Origin: Salibacterium halotolerans
GTDB taxonomy: Bacteria > Bacillota > Bacilli > Bacillales > Marinococcaceae
Reading direction: 5' to 3'
Assembly: GCF_900115625.1 (NCBI RefSeq)
Contig: NZ_FOXD01000002.1
Coordinates: 1-64,000, forward strand
Length of the DNA stretch: 64,000 bases
Below, piece after piece: positions 63,940-64,000 of the stretch (position 1 is the first letter of the stretch; every line of letters begins with the position of its first letter). The notes under the pieces are model-generated. The model did not search any database and had not been told where the DNA came from. It saw only the letters and a list, made by a program, of their open reading frames with translations. The position numbers and the translations under genes are program-made.

Positions 63940-64000
63940 CTAAGAGGTTTCAGCTTCTCTCAGATTCTGATCGAGGTTTTCGATCTTTTGTCTGCACTTT
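63940..64000 (-). CDS. 3' end of a minus-strand gene (partial)
   Basis: Reading in from the window edge, 19 codons are open (ending KIENLDQNLREAETS) to a TAG at 63940-63942. The piece looks like the charged helical tail of a protein, and a terminator lies downstream on the same strand. It is too short to name. Confidence 0.4.
   Translation of the reverse strand, partial: KCRQKIENLDQNLREAETS

Overview
The window reads as a chromosomal segment of a low-to-mid GC Gram-positive bacterium of the Bacillaceae, most likely a salt- or alkali-adapted relative of Bacillus. Three things point there. First, long blocks follow the gene order known from Bacillus subtilis (dapH..dapL-ykuT-ykuU-ykuV; ktrC-rnjA-rpoY-ykrA-def-ykyA-pdhABCD; yktA-yktB-ykzI-suhB-ylaF-typA-ylaH; ylaI-phoH-glsA-ylaN-pycA; ctaA/ctaBCDEF). 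Second, start sites carry strong AAGGAGG-type ribosome binding sites, often before TTG or GTG. Third, there are two BCCT osmolyte transporters, two MscS channels, a Ktr potassium regulator and glutamate-rich secreted linkers. No rRNA, tRNA, CRISPR array, transposase or phage gene was recognised. The genus cannot be fixed from sequence alone.

Layout. 0-4.2 kb: a small membrane protein, then a CitST-type two-component system facing a CitMHS-family citrate carrier with a cre-like box in front. 4.4-8.9 kb: YnfA-type protein, MscS channel, an HPr-like protein without its active-site histidine, a lipoprotein, and a MarR-MFS efflux pair. 9-12.2 kb: a diaminopimelate operon, dapH - class III aminotransferase - dapL. 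12.3-15.1 kb: YkuT, peroxiredoxin YkuU, thioredoxin-like YkuV and KtrC. 15.1-19.9 kb: RNase J1, RNA polymerase epsilon, a HAD phosphatase, deformylase, an unlisted 57-residue YjcZ-type protein and lipoprotein YkyA. 20.8-25.7 kb: the pyruvate dehydrogenase operon, preceded by an 860-base gap holding seven copies of GGACACTA. 26-34.9 kb: BCCT transporter, polysaccharide deacetylase lipoprotein, nitronate monooxygenase-like enzyme, and the yktA-to-ylaH housekeeping block.

35.3-43.8 kb is an accessory island inserted between ylaH and ylaI, which are neighbours in B. subtilis. It holds a BCCT transporter, an ornithine-cyclodeaminase-family protein, a RocA-like aldehyde dehydrogenase, and a complete three-component Rieske oxygenase system (oxygenase, Rieske ferredoxin, FAD reductase). 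A TetR regulator closes it. Three TAATC-N2-GATTA palindromes and a perfect cre lie in the divergent promoter region, and a fourth degenerate palindrome covers the -35 of the tetR promoter. The best reading is a substrate-induced, catabolite-repressed pathway for a betaine-like quaternary ammonium compound. One predicted iron-ligand histidine of the oxygenase is a tyrosine, so activity is uncertain.

44-55 kb: a repeat element bounded by GAGGCTGGGAC-type inverted ends, ylaI, a PNPOx-fold protein, PhoH, glutaminase, YlaN, pyruvate carboxylase, DNA photolyase and a GNAT protein. 55.3-62.3 kb: the heme A and caa3 cytochrome oxidase locus (ctaA divergent from ctaBCDEF, then ctaM). 62.3-64 kb: a structured inverted-repeat element, an AI-2E-family permease, and the 3' end of a further minus-strand gene.
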